Positions 52,466 through 61,808 of a DNA stretch of 64,000 nucleotides are shown in pieces. Position 1 is the stretch's first letter; each line of letters begins with the position of its first letter. Source of the DNA: a candidate division WOR-3 bacterium (GTDB lineage Bacteria > Hydrothermota > Tepidihabitantia > SM23-42 > JAOAFX01). A program made the translations under genes and the position numbers. Location of the stretch: positions 1 to 64,000 of the forward strand of contig JBDRVV010000005.1 of the NCBI GenBank assembly GCA_039802005.1, given 5' to 3'. Below the pieces are notes generated by a model. That model was not told the origin of the DNA. It was given only the letters and a program-made list of their open reading frames with translations, and ran no database searches.

Positions 52466-52580
52466 AAATTCAAGAGATATTTCCAGCACTCAAACCCATT
52501 AACCTTAAACCATAGACCAAAGATCATAACAGCATCCATGCCCAATAACCTTGAACCATTTTTTAATGAGGAAACCCTTA

Positions 52581-52666
52581 TGCCGAGAGGGGGAGTTGAA
52601 CCCCCACGCGCCTTTCAGCACTGCGGATTTTGAGTCCGCCGCGTCTCCCAGTTCCGCCATCTCGGC
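52581..52666 (-). tRNA. tRNA-Leu (anticodon CAA)
   Basis: An 86-base class II tRNA: acceptor GCCGAGA/TCTCGGC, D arm starting TGGCGGAACTGG, anticodon stem GCGGA/TCCGC with loop CTCAAAA, long variable arm (TGCTGAAAGGCGCG region), and T loop TTCAACT. Discriminator A, no encoded CCA. A weak promoter TTGATT (52725-52730)-N16-TATGTA (52703-52708) may serve it. Confidence 0.95.
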
Positions 52667-53120
52667 AGTAAAGTATTTTATCTGCTCATCAACATTTCTT
52701 TATACATATCCAGGCGGACTACAAAATCAAGATTTTTCCCTCGCATCCGCTCGGGATCTCAGACCCGCATTTATTATGCGGAGTCGGAGAAAAATTATAT
52801 CCAAAAATAGATATATGTCAACTTATAATTTTACCTGAGTCCTCTCCACATTTTTTCTTTTGAAATTTTAAGTCTTCATACTACATGTCCATAGTGCATT
52901 TCTTTTTTCTGTCGTACCCACTTTTCGCAAATATTTATGAAATCACAATTTCAATCCCCCTCTTTCCCCCTTTTGAAAAGGGGGATAATGGGGGATTAAA
53001 CTTTTGTAAAAGGAGATAGTGGGAGATTATTAAATAAAAACAAAACTTCTGATATTTAAAAAGAAAATTCAGGAACTAACTCTTAATATTGAAAAATTTA
53101 GAAAGGTAAGATATATGAAC
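52667..53120. other. Non-coding region with hairpins and C-rich palindrome
   Basis: Holds the probable tRNA-Leu promoter, a CCGCAT/ATGCGG hairpin (52765-52781), and a large C/G palindrome (52953-52997). No coding frame is credible; the frame 52551-52838 simply runs across the tRNA. Confidence 0.75.
52953..52997. repeat. C-rich intergenic palindrome
   Basis: An inverted repeat built from AATCCCCC...CCCCCTTTT and AAAAGGGGG...GGGGGATT around a central G at 52975, with a poorer second arm continuing to about 53029 (GGAGATAGTGGGAGATT). Palindromes of this type occur dispersed in many genomes. Confidence 0.85.
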
Positions 53121-53966
53121 TTAAATCTTGAGTGTCTTTATAAATTCAACAAGGGCATCCTGCCAGGAACGCATTTTTTTATCAAATAAAAATTCATAAT
53201 TTTTTGAACCAAGTGGTGCAAATTTTGGTCTCGGTGCGGGGAGATTTAATTCATCCGTTTTGACCGGAATCAACTCTGTGTTAAATTTCATAATCTCCTT
53301 TGCCCTTAACAGAAAATCAAGCCATGTTCCATACTCTCCATTTACAATATGGTATGTACCGTAATTTTCTGATTTAATTATATTAAATATCGCTTCGGCA
53401 AGGTCCACAACATAGGTAAAAGAACCAATCTGGTCACAAATAACACTTATTGAACGTGGTTTCTCATTCTGCTGCAAAAATCTTGATGCAAATGTTTTCG
53501 AATTTTTTCCAAAAAGCCAGGATGTGCGGACAATATAAAAGCGATTGTAAATTTCTCTGATGTATTTTTCTCCAAGATACTTCGTTTTTCCATATGTACT
53601 TATTGGATTGGGTTCGTCATATTCATAATACGGTCTCTCAATATTGCCATCAAATACAAAATTTGTGCTGGTGTAGAGCAATTTTGCATTTATTTTCCGG
53701 GCAATTATTGCAATACCCAGGGTTGAAAGGGTATTTATTCTAAACGCCAAATCGGGTTCCCGTTCACAGGCATCAACATCGCTGATTGCAGCAAAATGGA
53801 GTATGACATCCGGTTTATAATTCATAATTGTTTCATTGATTTTTTTGAAATCTGATATATCAATTTGTTGCACATCAACCCCAAAATGGTTAACATTCTC
53901 CTGTTTGAGCAGATTTTGCATCACACTTCCCAAACATCCCTGGGAACCAGTAATAAAGACTTTCAT
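53121..53966 (-). CDS. RmlD-like dTDP-4-dehydrorhamnose reductase / SDR
   Basis: A 281-residue extended short-chain reductase: GSQGCLG at 7-13 for NAD(P), HFAAISDVDACE near 62-73, catalytic YGKTK near 130, RTSWLFG near 152. It matches RmlD/StrL, which form dTDP-L-rhamnose or related sugars. No rmlABC partners are adjacent, so the exact sugar is unknown. Transcribed alone from a near-leaderless promoter. Confidence 0.88.
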   Translation of the reverse strand: MKVFITGSQGCLGSVMQNLLKQENVNHFGVDVQQIDISDFKKINETIMNYKPDVILHFAAISDVDACEREPDLAFRINTLSTLGIAIIARKINAKLLYTSTNFVFDGNIERPYYEYDEPNPISTYGKTKYLGEKYIREIYNRFYIVRTSWLFGKNSKTFASRFLQQNEKPRSISVICDQIGSFTYVVDLAEAIFNIIKSENYGTYHIVNGEYGTWLDFLLRAKEIMKFNTELIPVKTDELNLPAPRPKFAPLGSKNYEFLFDKKMRSWQDALVEFIKTLKI

Positions 53967-53974
53967 TCATTCAG

Positions 53975-54002
53975 ATTATATTGGATTTTTATCCTGCGTC
54001 AA
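53975..54002 (-). promoter_or_regulatory. Promoter of the RmlD-like gene (near-leaderless)
   Basis: TTGACG at 53997-54002, 16-base spacer, TATAAT at 53975-53980; 8 bases then ATG 53966, no Shine-Dalgarno. Confidence 0.82.
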
Positions 54003-54022
54003 GTCCGAACCTATGTTTCCCA

Positions 54023-54050
54023 TTGACAATTAATTAAAATTAGTTATTAT
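54023..54050 (+). promoter_or_regulatory. Promoter of the lipoprotein-pilT-recG operon
   Basis: TTGACA at 54023-54028, 16-base spacer, TATTAT at 54045-54050; ATG 26 bases on with AAAAGGAGG. Confidence 0.8.
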
Positions 54051-54076
54051 TATCAAATTATCCAAAAGGAGGTCCT

Positions 54077-54796
54077 ATGAAGAAACTATGTGCTTTTCTA
54101 TTTGTCTTAATGGTTATTGGGTGTGAAACAGGAATGGAAGTCAATCTTGAATGTTGGGTTAAACATACCAGTGAGGTTATTAATGTTGAAACGAGCATTC
54201 TCGGCGAAAAGTCTCAGGTATTTGTGAATTTGACCTGGGGCTGGACATTGCAAAGACCGCAGATTGATGCAGTGATAGTAGAGCGGAGCAATGACTCAAC
54301 AAATTTCGTTGCACTTGATACAGTACCAATTGATACGATAATGTATTTCAATGATGCCGATACTTTACTCAGACCAAATACAAAGGTCTATTACAGGTTA
54401 AATTCACTCTATGGAAAGGCGAGCGACCATATAATTGACCTATCGGTAGAAATCCCCCCGGTCCAGCATTTTCATAAACCCGATGCAGAATTTATTTCTA
54501 TCTTAAATGATACACTCTGCATATCTTTCACCCGTATATCGGGCTTTGACACCACGGATATCGCAATATATAAGGGGGCGCCTAAATCAATAGATAGTCT
54601 CCTAAATTATTTAACAAATCCATTATACGATACGACCATTGCTGATACAATTCTGTTCGTCAGCAATGCTGATTCCCTTTTCCCAATAGATTCGATGCCT
54701 TACACCATTAAGATTAGTTCTTCAAAAATGGCTCAACTTGATTATATCACTGATACATCAATAGGCTTCCGTGCATTCATTAGAACGCAGAAATAA
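54077..54796 (+). CDS. Unrecognised lipoprotein heading the pilT operon
   Basis: A 239-residue lipoprotein (FVLMVIGC, Cys16). The body is beta-rich with two fibronectin-III-like segments (VNLTWGWTLQRPQIDAVIVE and LCISFTRISGFDTTDIAIYK). No known family. AAAAGGAGG precedes the ATG. The position directly before two PilT-type ATPases hints at a pilus- or surface-related role, but this is guesswork. Confidence 0.78.
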   Translation: MKKLCAFLFVLMVIGCETGMEVNLECWVKHTSEVINVETSILGEKSQVFVNLTWGWTLQRPQIDAVIVERSNDSTNFVALDTVPIDTIMYFNDADTLLRPNTKVYYRLNSLYGKASDHIIDLSVEIPPVQHFHKPDAEFISILNDTLCISFTRISGFDTTDIAIYKGAPKSIDSLLNYLTNPLYDTTIADTILFVSNADSLFPIDSMPYTIKISSSKMAQLDYITDTSIGFRAFIRTQK

Positions 54797-54799
54797 GAT

Positions 54800-55864
54800 A
54801 TGCCAAATATTGAAATTGATGTCCTTTTAGAAGAACTTGTTTTAAGAGAAGGTTCAGATTTGCATCTGCGTGTGGGTGAACCACCGATATACCGTGTTGC
54901 CGGTGAACTTCAACGATCTGACAATCCGCCAGTAACAAAAGAAGATATGGAAAGTTTGATATATGGTTTAATGAAACCCGCCCAGCGCGAGATATTTGAA
55001 AAAAATCTTGAATTTGATATGGCATATGAGATACCTGGAGTAGCAAGATTCAGGGTAAATTGTTTTAAACAGATGGGAAATATTGGTGTGGTAATGAGAA
55101 TCATACCTTTAAAGATAAAAACTATTGATGAATGGGGATTTCCATCTGTATTAAAACGTATTGCTGAACTACCCAGGGGTCTTGTTCTTGTAACCGGTCC
55201 CACTGGAAGTGGAAAATCTACAACCCTTGCTTCAATGATTGAACACATTAATCAACATTTCCGAAAGCATATTATAACAATTGAAGACCCAATAGAATTT
55301 TTACATCGTGATAAGTTATCCATTATTGAACAAAGGGAAATTGGTATTGACACAAAATCTTATGCCGAAGCGTTAAGACGTGCCATAAGACAGAATCCTG
55401 ATATCATACTCGTGGGTGAAATGCGCGACCTTGAAACAATGGCACAAACTATTACTGCTGCAGAAACAGGTCATCTGGTTTTTTCAACACTTCATACAAT
55501 TGATGCAGTACAAACCATAGACCGTATCATTGATGTTTTTCCGCCTGCCCAGCAGCAGCAGATAAGACTCCAGTTATCAACAACACTTCAGGCGGTGATA
55601 ACTGAAACGCTGGTGCGAAGAAAAGACGGGGCCGGACGCGTTGCGGCATTTGAAATTATGGTTTGCACACCGGCAATTCGCAGTGCAATCCGGGAAGGAA
55701 AAACACCACAAATTTATACTGCGATACAGACTGGTTCCAGACTCGGTATGATACAGATGGATCAATATCTCCGCAATCTCCTGAATCAGGGAATAATTGA
55801 ATATGAAGAGGCACTTGCACATTGCACAAATCCCGATGAATTTGAAAGGCGGGTGTCAGCATGA
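54800..55864 (+). CDS. pilT: PilT-type twisting-motility ATPase (first copy)
   Basis: A 354-residue secretion-family ATPase that powers pilus retraction. An N-terminal PAS-like domain to about 100 is followed by the RecA-like core: Walker A GPTGSGKST near 133, Asp box IEDPIEFLH, Walker B ILVGEMRDLET near 200 and the His box HLVFSTLHTIDA near 225. The C-terminus RVSA corresponds to the usual PilT end region. It starts 3 bases after the lipoprotein and overlaps the second copy by 4 bases. No pilin genes are in view. Confidence 0.94.
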   Translation: MPNIEIDVLLEELVLREGSDLHLRVGEPPIYRVAGELQRSDNPPVTKEDMESLIYGLMKPAQREIFEKNLEFDMAYEIPGVARFRVNCFKQMGNIGVVMRIIPLKIKTIDEWGFPSVLKRIAELPRGLVLVTGPTGSGKSTTLASMIEHINQHFRKHIITIEDPIEFLHRDKLSIIEQREIGIDTKSYAEALRRAIRQNPDIILVGEMRDLETMAQTITAAETGHLVFSTLHTIDAVQTIDRIIDVFPPAQQQQIRLQLSTTLQAVITETLVRRKDGAGRVAAFEIMVCTPAIRSAIREGKTPQIYTAIQTGSRLGMIQMDQYLRNLLNQGIIEYEEALAHCTNPDEFERRVSA

Positions 55865-56934
55865 TAAAACTCAATGATCTCTTACATACCCAGGTAAATA
55901 GTCGTGCGTCAGATTTGATTTTAAAGGTAGGTTCACCACCAATCTTGAGAATTAATGGTGACCTTACAAGTCTTGAAGTTCCACCCCTTACAGCGATTGA
56001 TATTGAATCAGGACTCGTTGAAATGCTCAAGAAGGAACAGATTGAAGAATACAAAAAAAATAACGAGCTTGATCTATCTTATGAAATGACCGGCGTTGCT
56101 CGGTTCCGCGTCAACCTGTTCAGGCAGAAGGGTAATATTGGTGCAGTATTCCGACTTATTCCAGAAAAAATTCCAACAATTGATGAACTTGGATTCCCGC
56201 AGATTTTAAAGGATATGGCAATGAGACCGAGGGGGTTGATCGTTGTCACCGGACCTTCTGGTTGTGGAAAATCAACCACCCAGGCAGCCTTGATTGACTA
56301 TCGTAACGAAAACGATAATTGCCATATTGTCACAGTTGAAGACCCAATTGAATTCATTCATAAGAATAAAAAGGCACTCGTAACCCAGCGTGAAGTTGGA
56401 AGAGACACACATTCCTTTGCGAATGCATTAAAATTTGTACTCAGGCAGGATCCCGATGTAATCCTCGTGGGTGAAATGCGCGACCTTGAAACGATCTCGC
56501 TGGCAATTACTGCCGCAGAAACCGGGCATCTTGTCATTACAACCCTCCATACCGCGGATTCCATATCCACTATTGACCGTATTATAGATGTCTTTCCACC
56601 CCATCAGCAAAACCAGATAAGAATGCAATTATCATTGAACCTTCTGGCAATATTTGCTCAGAATTTGATAAAAAGGGCAGATGGCAAGGGTCGTATCGCA
56701 GCCTATGAATTATTGATCGCTACGGGGAGCGTCCGCAATTTAATAAGGGAAGCAAAAACCCATCAATTGCTATCTATCCTGCAGACCTCCCAACAACAAG
56801 GTATGATAACCTTTGATGCCTGTCTGGCAAATCTTGTAAAGAAGAATCTTGTCTCAATAAAGGATGCTGAGGCAAAGGCATTAAACCCTGATACATTTCA
56901 TAAGGAGATTGAAATAATAACCCAGGGTAAATAG
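55861..56934 (+). CDS. PilT/PilU-type ATPase (second copy)
   Basis: A 357-residue paralogue of the preceding ATPase. Walker A GPSGCGKST near 131, VEDPIEFIH, Walker B ILVGEMRDLETIS near 200 and HLVITTLHTADS near 220 are intact. As tandem pilT-pilU pairs do in other bacteria, the two may form accessory retraction motors. An unusual aspect is the ATGA-coupled pair running directly into recG (stop and GTG share one base). Confidence 0.93.
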   Translation: MIKLNDLLHTQVNSRASDLILKVGSPPILRINGDLTSLEVPPLTAIDIESGLVEMLKKEQIEEYKKNNELDLSYEMTGVARFRVNLFRQKGNIGAVFRLIPEKIPTIDELGFPQILKDMAMRPRGLIVVTGPSGCGKSTTQAALIDYRNENDNCHIVTVEDPIEFIHKNKKALVTQREVGRDTHSFANALKFVLRQDPDVILVGEMRDLETISLAITAAETGHLVITTLHTADSISTIDRIIDVFPPHQQNQIRMQLSLNLLAIFAQNLIKRADGKGRIAAYELLIATGSVRNLIREAKTHQLLSILQTSQQQGMITFDACLANLVKKNLVSIKDAEAKALNPDTFHKEIEIITQGK

Positions 56935-59015
56935 TGCAAAAAAAACAGTTTTTAAGACTTGATAGTCCGGTTCAATACATAAAGGGAATTGGACCAAAGA
57001 GGGCGAGTTATTTCAAAAAACTGAATGTTGAGAATGTAAAAGACCTCTTATTTTTAATTCCGCATCGGTATCTTGATTACTCCACTGTTTTAAAGATAAA
57101 AGACCTAAAGATTAATGACGAAGCAACGGTTATAGGCAGGATTCATCTTATTGAAATTAAAAAAGCAAGACACAGGGGAGAAATGGTCAATGTATTGTTG
57201 AAAGATGAAACAGGCAGCGTGGTATTAAGATGGTTTAACAGACCTGATTTGAAAAACAAATTTAAAATTGGTGATTGGTTGATAGTTTCAGGAAAAGTAA
57301 CTTTTTTCTACAATAAGCAATTCATCAATCCTATTTATGAAATAATCGGAGACGAAGAAACAATTTCAGAAAAAACCGGGGGAACAATAATTCCGATATA
57401 TCCATTAACAGAAGGACTGGGTATCTGGGATGTAAGAAGGGCAATGAATATCGCCATTGAGCTCTGTCTTAATGAAATTGTAGAAACTATCCCTGAATAT
57501 ATATTACAAAAAAATAATCTTCCATCATTAAAAGAGGCAATAAAAGATTTGCATTTTCCTCAGGCAATTGAAAAGGCAAAAAAAGCACGGCAGCGACTCG
57601 TTTATGATGAATTTTTCTTCTTTGAACTCGCCCTTGCTCGAAGAAGACTAAAAGCAAAGAGCCAGGAAGGTGTTGTTTTGAAACAAACCTGCAAATTGAC
57701 CAATTCGTTTTTGAATTCATTAAATTTTGAACTCACTGAAGGACAGAAGAAGGTGATTAATGAAATCATCTTTGACTTAGCAAAGTCAAAGCCTATGAAT
57801 CGTTTGCTCCAGGGAGATGTTGGTTCAGGAAAGACCATTGTCGCTCTCTTTGCCCTGCTCGTGGCTGTAGAAAACAATTATCAGGGTGCAATGATGGTTC
57901 CAACAGAAATTCTTGCGGAACAGCATTATATTAACCATCGCCAAATTCTGGAAAGGCTCGGCGTTAAATCAGTGCTCTTGACAAGCAGTATAAAAAGCTC
58001 AGCACGGGAAGAAGTGATAAATCAGATTCAGAGTGGCGAAGCAAAGATAATTTTTGGAACCCATGCCCTTATTGAAGAAGGAATTATTTTCAAAAATTTA
58101 GGATTGGCAATAATCGATGAACAGCATAGATTCGGCGTAATGCAAAGGGCAGCCCTTGTAAACAAAGGAATAAATCCACATTTTCTCGTGCTCTCAGCGA
58201 CACCAATACCAAGAACACTTGCATTAACCCTTTATGGCGACCTTGATATTTCTACATTGACCGAAAAACCCGCGGGCAGGGGTGAAGTAATAACAAAATT
58301 GTATTTAGAGAATGAAAAAGCAACCGTCTACAGATTCATAAATGCCGAGTTACTTAAGGGACGTCAGGCATTTGTGGTATGTCCGATAATTGAAAAATCT
58401 GAAAAATTAGAATTGAAATCGGCAAAAGAAATTCACGAAGAGGTTTGCAATATATTTCCAAATTTTTCAGTTGGCTTAATACATGGAAAGCTCAACACAC
58501 AGGAAAGAATAAATATAATGTCAGATTTTCGCAATGGAAAAATAAATATTCTTGTCGCTACAACAGTCATTGAAGTTGGAGTTGATATTCCCAATGCAAC
58601 AATTATGTTGATACTACATCCCGAGCGATTTGGTCTGGCACAACTGCACCAGTTAAGAGGAAGGATTGGCAGGGGTGCAGAAAAATCGTATTGCTTTCTG
58701 ATATTGAGTAAATTTGTTGCCCAGGAAACCTATGAGCGATTACTCTTTTTTGAAAGGAACAATGATGGATTTGCATTGGCAAGAAAGGATATGCAGTTAA
58801 GAGGGCCTGGTGAGATTTTGGGAAAAAGGCAGCACGGCTTACCAGATATAAAGATTGGAGACCTTGAACAGGACCAGGAACTATTATTTCTGGCAAGGGA
58901 TGATGCATTCGCGGTAGTGAGTAAAGATCCTGAGATAAAATTACCCGAGCATTGGCCAATAAGAAAATATCTGAGCGAATTTCAGAAAAAAGAAGAATTG
59001 TTGAGAATAGGATAA
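56934..59015 (+). CDS. recG: ATP-dependent DNA helicase RecG
   Basis: A 693-residue branch-migration helicase that remodels stalled forks. It has an OB-fold wedge domain near 60-150 (ATVIGRIHLIEIKKARHRGE), then helicase motifs: Walker A QGDVGSGKT near 292, DEQHRFGV (motif II) near 395, SATPIPRTLAL (motif III) near 420, and the motif VI region QLRGRIGRG near 570. The N-terminal extension of E. coli RecG is shortened. GTG start overlaps the previous TAG by one base. Confidence 0.96.
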   Translation: MQKKQFLRLDSPVQYIKGIGPKRASYFKKLNVENVKDLLFLIPHRYLDYSTVLKIKDLKINDEATVIGRIHLIEIKKARHRGEMVNVLLKDETGSVVLRWFNRPDLKNKFKIGDWLIVSGKVTFFYNKQFINPIYEIIGDEETISEKTGGTIIPIYPLTEGLGIWDVRRAMNIAIELCLNEIVETIPEYILQKNNLPSLKEAIKDLHFPQAIEKAKKARQRLVYDEFFFFELALARRRLKAKSQEGVVLKQTCKLTNSFLNSLNFELTEGQKKVINEIIFDLAKSKPMNRLLQGDVGSGKTIVALFALLVAVENNYQGAMMVPTEILAEQHYINHRQILERLGVKSVLLTSSIKSSAREEVINQIQSGEAKIIFGTHALIEEGIIFKNLGLAIIDEQHRFGVMQRAALVNKGINPHFLVLSATPIPRTLALTLYGDLDISTLTEKPAGRGEVITKLYLENEKATVYRFINAELLKGRQAFVVCPIIEKSEKLELKSAKEIHEEVCNIFPNFSVGLIHGKLNTQERINIMSDFRNGKINILVATTVIEVGVDIPNATIMLILHPERFGLAQLHQLRGRIGRGAEKSYCFLILSKFVAQETYERLLFFERNNDGFALARKDMQLRGPGEILGKRQHGLPDIKIGDLEQDQELLFLARDDAFAVVSKDPEIKLPEHWPIRKYLSEFQKKEELLRIG

Positions 59016-59027
59016 TAATTTTGTGAA

Positions 59028-59873
59028 ATGGAAAATATCCTGAAGAAAAAAAGTTTTACTGTTCAATCGGAATTGGGCGAGCGTCGTCTTGATTATGCTA
59101 TTTCGTTCTTTACTGATTTATCCCGTAAAGAAGCAAGAGAGATTATAGAAAATGGCCTTGTGCTGGTTAATGGCATGCGAAAAACATTCCCTTCAACAAA
59201 AGTGAAAAAAGGTGATAAGATAATCATTCTTGAATACAATAAAATTCCTATTTTATATGAGCCAGCAATATTATATGAAGATGAACAAATAATTATTGTG
59301 AATAAACCTTCGGGTTTTCTCACAGAAAAAATAGGCGGGGAAAAGGGCGCTGCAATGAATGAAATTCTAAAAAATAAAGACAGAAACGTTTATCCGGTCC
59401 ATCGGCTTGACCGCGAGACAAGCGGAGTAATGGTCTTTGCGAAGAACGAAAATGCCCGTGATTTTTTGATTGAAGAATTCAGAAGTCGTAAGATAAACAA
59501 AACTTATATTGGAGTTGTTGAAGGGGTGCTGGGTCAAAAAAGTGGTATTTTGAAAGGACTGATTCAAAAGACGAAAGAATATGCTGAGACACATTACGAA
59601 GTTATGAAAATATTAAAAAATGCAACAATATTGAAACTGATGCCCAAGACCGGACGCACCCACCAATTGAGATTGCAACTCGCCCAGATAGGACATCCGA
59701 TTATTGGGGATAAAAAATACTATAATATAAAAAAAACAAAGCTCTTTTTTCACAGGCAGGCATTACATTCTTATAAGATAAACTTCGTCCATCCTGAAAC
59801 AAAAAGATGGGTGTCTTTTACTGCACCCATCCCTGAGGATATTAAAGAATTAATAAATAGTTTGACTCGTTAA
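59028..59873 (+). CDS. RluA-family 23S rRNA pseudouridine synthase
   Basis: A 281-residue pseudouridine synthase. The S4-like RNA-binding N-terminus (ERRLDYAISFFTDLSRKEAR) precedes the catalytic HRLDRETSGVMVFAK with Asp near 128. The KTGRTHQLR and GHPIIGDKKY motifs follow. The subtype (RluC, RluD) is not decided. It starts 12 bases after recG; no good Shine-Dalgarno. Confidence 0.93.
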   Translation: MENILKKKSFTVQSELGERRLDYAISFFTDLSRKEAREIIENGLVLVNGMRKTFPSTKVKKGDKIIILEYNKIPILYEPAILYEDEQIIIVNKPSGFLTEKIGGEKGAAMNEILKNKDRNVYPVHRLDRETSGVMVFAKNENARDFLIEEFRSRKINKTYIGVVEGVLGQKSGILKGLIQKTKEYAETHYEVMKILKNATILKLMPKTGRTHQLRLQLAQIGHPIIGDKKYYNIKKTKLFFHRQALHSYKINFVHPETKRWVSFTAPIPEDIKELINSLTR

Positions 59874-60016
59874 AAACCCTGTTCTTCTCTCTTCTTCTTT
59901 TCTTCAATATTCTTTTTTACAATCTCTTCCCTTCTTTTTTTGTCTGCGGCCTGAAGAATCTGTGTTATAATCCAGCCGATTATCACAACTATGAGTATTA
60001 TTATAATTATCTTCAT
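59870..60016 (-). CDS. Small 48-residue membrane protein
   Basis: MKIIIIILIVVIIGWIITQI start, one transmembrane helix, then a strongly charged Lys/Arg/Glu tail (DKKRREEIVKKNIEEKKKRE) ending GF. Too short to be found by standard length cut-offs. AGGAG and a consensus promoter (60037-60064) support it strongly. Its stop overlaps the convergent RluA-family gene by 4 bases. Function unknown; similar single-pass anchor proteins often regulate transporters or proteases. Confidence 0.82.
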   Translation of the reverse strand: MKIIIIILIVVIIGWIITQILQAADKKRREEIVKKNIEEKKKREEQGF

Positions 60017-60036
60017 ATTTGATTCTCCTTTCGTAA

Positions 60037-60064
60037 ATTATATAAAAATCAAATTAGAAGTCAA
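60037..60064 (-). promoter_or_regulatory. Promoter of the 48-residue membrane protein gene
   Basis: TTGACT at 60059-60064, 16-base spacer, TATAAT at 60037-60042; ATG 20 bases on with AGGAG. Confidence 0.85.
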
Positions 60065-60101
60065 TAATAATGAAAACAGGCTTTATCAGACTTACCTATG
60101 C

Positions 60102-61808
60102 CTATTTTTCCGCCAACTGGTATTGATATAGACTCCAGTATAAACCCCTTTTATTAATCAATTGTTCGGGTGTACCCTCCTCAACAATCTTTCCCTTATC
60201 CAGCACATAAACATAATCGCACATTGACAGAATTGATAATCGGTGCGAAACGACTATTACGGTCATACCTTGAATCTCAACGATATGCTGAATCAATTTT
60301 TTCTCTGTATCAGCATCAAGATTGCTTGTGGCATCATCAAGAATCATGATTTTTGCTTCATTCAAGAGGGCACGGGCGATTGCCATTCTCTGTTTTTCAC
60401 CGCCTGACAATTTTAGTCCTCGTTCCCCGATTAATCCATTATAACCATCGGGTGAATTTTTAATAAAATCACTTAACTGGCTGATTTCAATAACCTGGGC
60501 AATTTTATTTTCATCAATAACCTTCCCAAATACTATATTATTGTATATGGTATCTGAAAATAAAGAAGGCTCCTGTGGAACATAGGAAAACAGCCCACGA
60601 TATTTTCTTAAGTTTAGTTCACGGACCGAAAGACCATCTAATTTAATATCACCTGATATTGGCTCATACAAATGCATTAGAAGTTTTAAGAGTGTAGATT
60701 TGCCAGAGCCCACGGTCCCTGCTATTCCAATCTTTTTTCCAACAGAAATTTTTATATTTATTTCCTTTAAAACCGCAGGCACACCTTCGCCATAAGAGAA
60801 GGTTAAATTTTCAGCAATAAGTGAAGTAAAATCAAATTTAGATATTTTTCCGGTATCCCTTACATCTGGTGGATAATTTTTTATATCCTCAATTCTTTTC
60901 ACCTGTACTTCGGCACGCTTTTTTATTACAAAGAAATTTGCGATATCAATCATCGGACCAAGAAGGGTCATAATATAAGCCATAAATGCAATTAACCCGC
61001 CGATAGTAATCATATTCTTTATCACAAATATTCCACCACATAAAAGGACGAGCACAATTCCAATCTCTTCTATTGATGCAAACATATTCTGAAGTAAAGA
61101 TTCTATCCTGAAAACCTTTCTTGCTGAATCAACCCTGTTCTGGAGCAACTTCTTAAATTCTTCTTCATTCTGTTTTTCAAGTGTGTATGCCTTGATAATA
61201 CGAATTCCAGAAAAGTTTGATTGGAGATAACTATGAATCTGTGATATTATCTCACGCCAGGTCTTAAAATATCTATAAACTTTGGGTGAAAAAAATCTAT
61301 AACCTAAAATCATTACGGACATTGGTAAAACAGCAATAAGCATCAATCTCCAATCAATACGGGATAGAAAATATATGGCAAAGGTGATAGTCAAAATACC
61401 TTCAAGCGGCCTGAATATTCCCGAGCAGGCAAACCATGACAATTCACCCAAATCTAAATCCATTCTTTCCAGAACATCACCCGCGGAAAATTTGGTAAAG
61501 AAAGAATGACCCTGGACGACGATTGATTTAAATATATTATTTCTTTCTTTAAGATTGAAGATTTCATTAGTTCTGCCTCGGGTGTACGGAAGAAACACAC
61601 CTGCTGTAGAACGGAGTACCCCAATTATTCCAAGAATTAAAATTGCGTTAAATAATTGCCTTGTGCTAAATTCTGACTTTATACCATCAATAAGATCCTT
61701 TAAAATATAAGGGAATAATAGAACAAGAAATGTGTAAACTATCGTAAAAAGAATTAGAAATATCAACCGCACCGGCCGTTCTTTCCAGAATTGAGTAATC
61801 GTCTTCAT
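60102..61808 (-). CDS. ABC exporter half-transporter, degenerate-site subunit
   Basis: A 568-residue type-IV ABC exporter. Six transmembrane helices (about 15-310) precede the nucleotide-binding domain: Walker A GTVGSGKST near 370, LSGGEKQR signature near 470, Walker B IMILDDATS near 490. The residue after the Walker B Asp is Asp rather than the catalytic Glu, as in the non-catalytic partner of heterodimeric exporters. ATG directly follows the stop of the partner gene, with an AGGTAGGA Shine-Dalgarno inside it. Substrate unknown (drugs, lipids or peptides). Confidence 0.92.
   Translation of the reverse strand: MKTITQFWKERPVRLIFLILFTIVYTFLVLLFPYILKDLIDGIKSEFSTRQLFNAILILGIIGVLRSTAGVFLPYTRGRTNEIFNLKERNNIFKSIVVQGHSFFTKFSAGDVLERMDLDLGELSWFACSGIFRPLEGILTITFAIYFLSRIDWRLMLIAVLPMSVMILGYRFFSPKVYRYFKTWREIISQIHSYLQSNFSGIRIIKAYTLEKQNEEEFKKLLQNRVDSARKVFRIESLLQNMFASIEEIGIVLVLLCGGIFVIKNMITIGGLIAFMAYIMTLLGPMIDIANFFVIKKRAEVQVKRIEDIKNYPPDVRDTGKISKFDFTSLIAENLTFSYGEGVPAVLKEINIKISVGKKIGIAGTVGSGKSTLLKLLMHLYEPISGDIKLDGLSVRELNLRKYRGLFSYVPQEPSLFSDTIYNNIVFGKVIDENKIAQVIEISQLSDFIKNSPDGYNGLIGERGLKLSGGEKQRMAIARALLNEAKIMILDDATSNLDADTEKKLIQHIVEIQGMTVIVVSHRLSILSMCDYVYVLDKGKIVEEGTPEQLINKRGLYWSLYQYQLAEK

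Noticed and set aside
52551-52838. 95-codon plus-strand frame
   Set aside because: It crosses tRNA-Leu on the opposite strand and shows no protein-like pattern.
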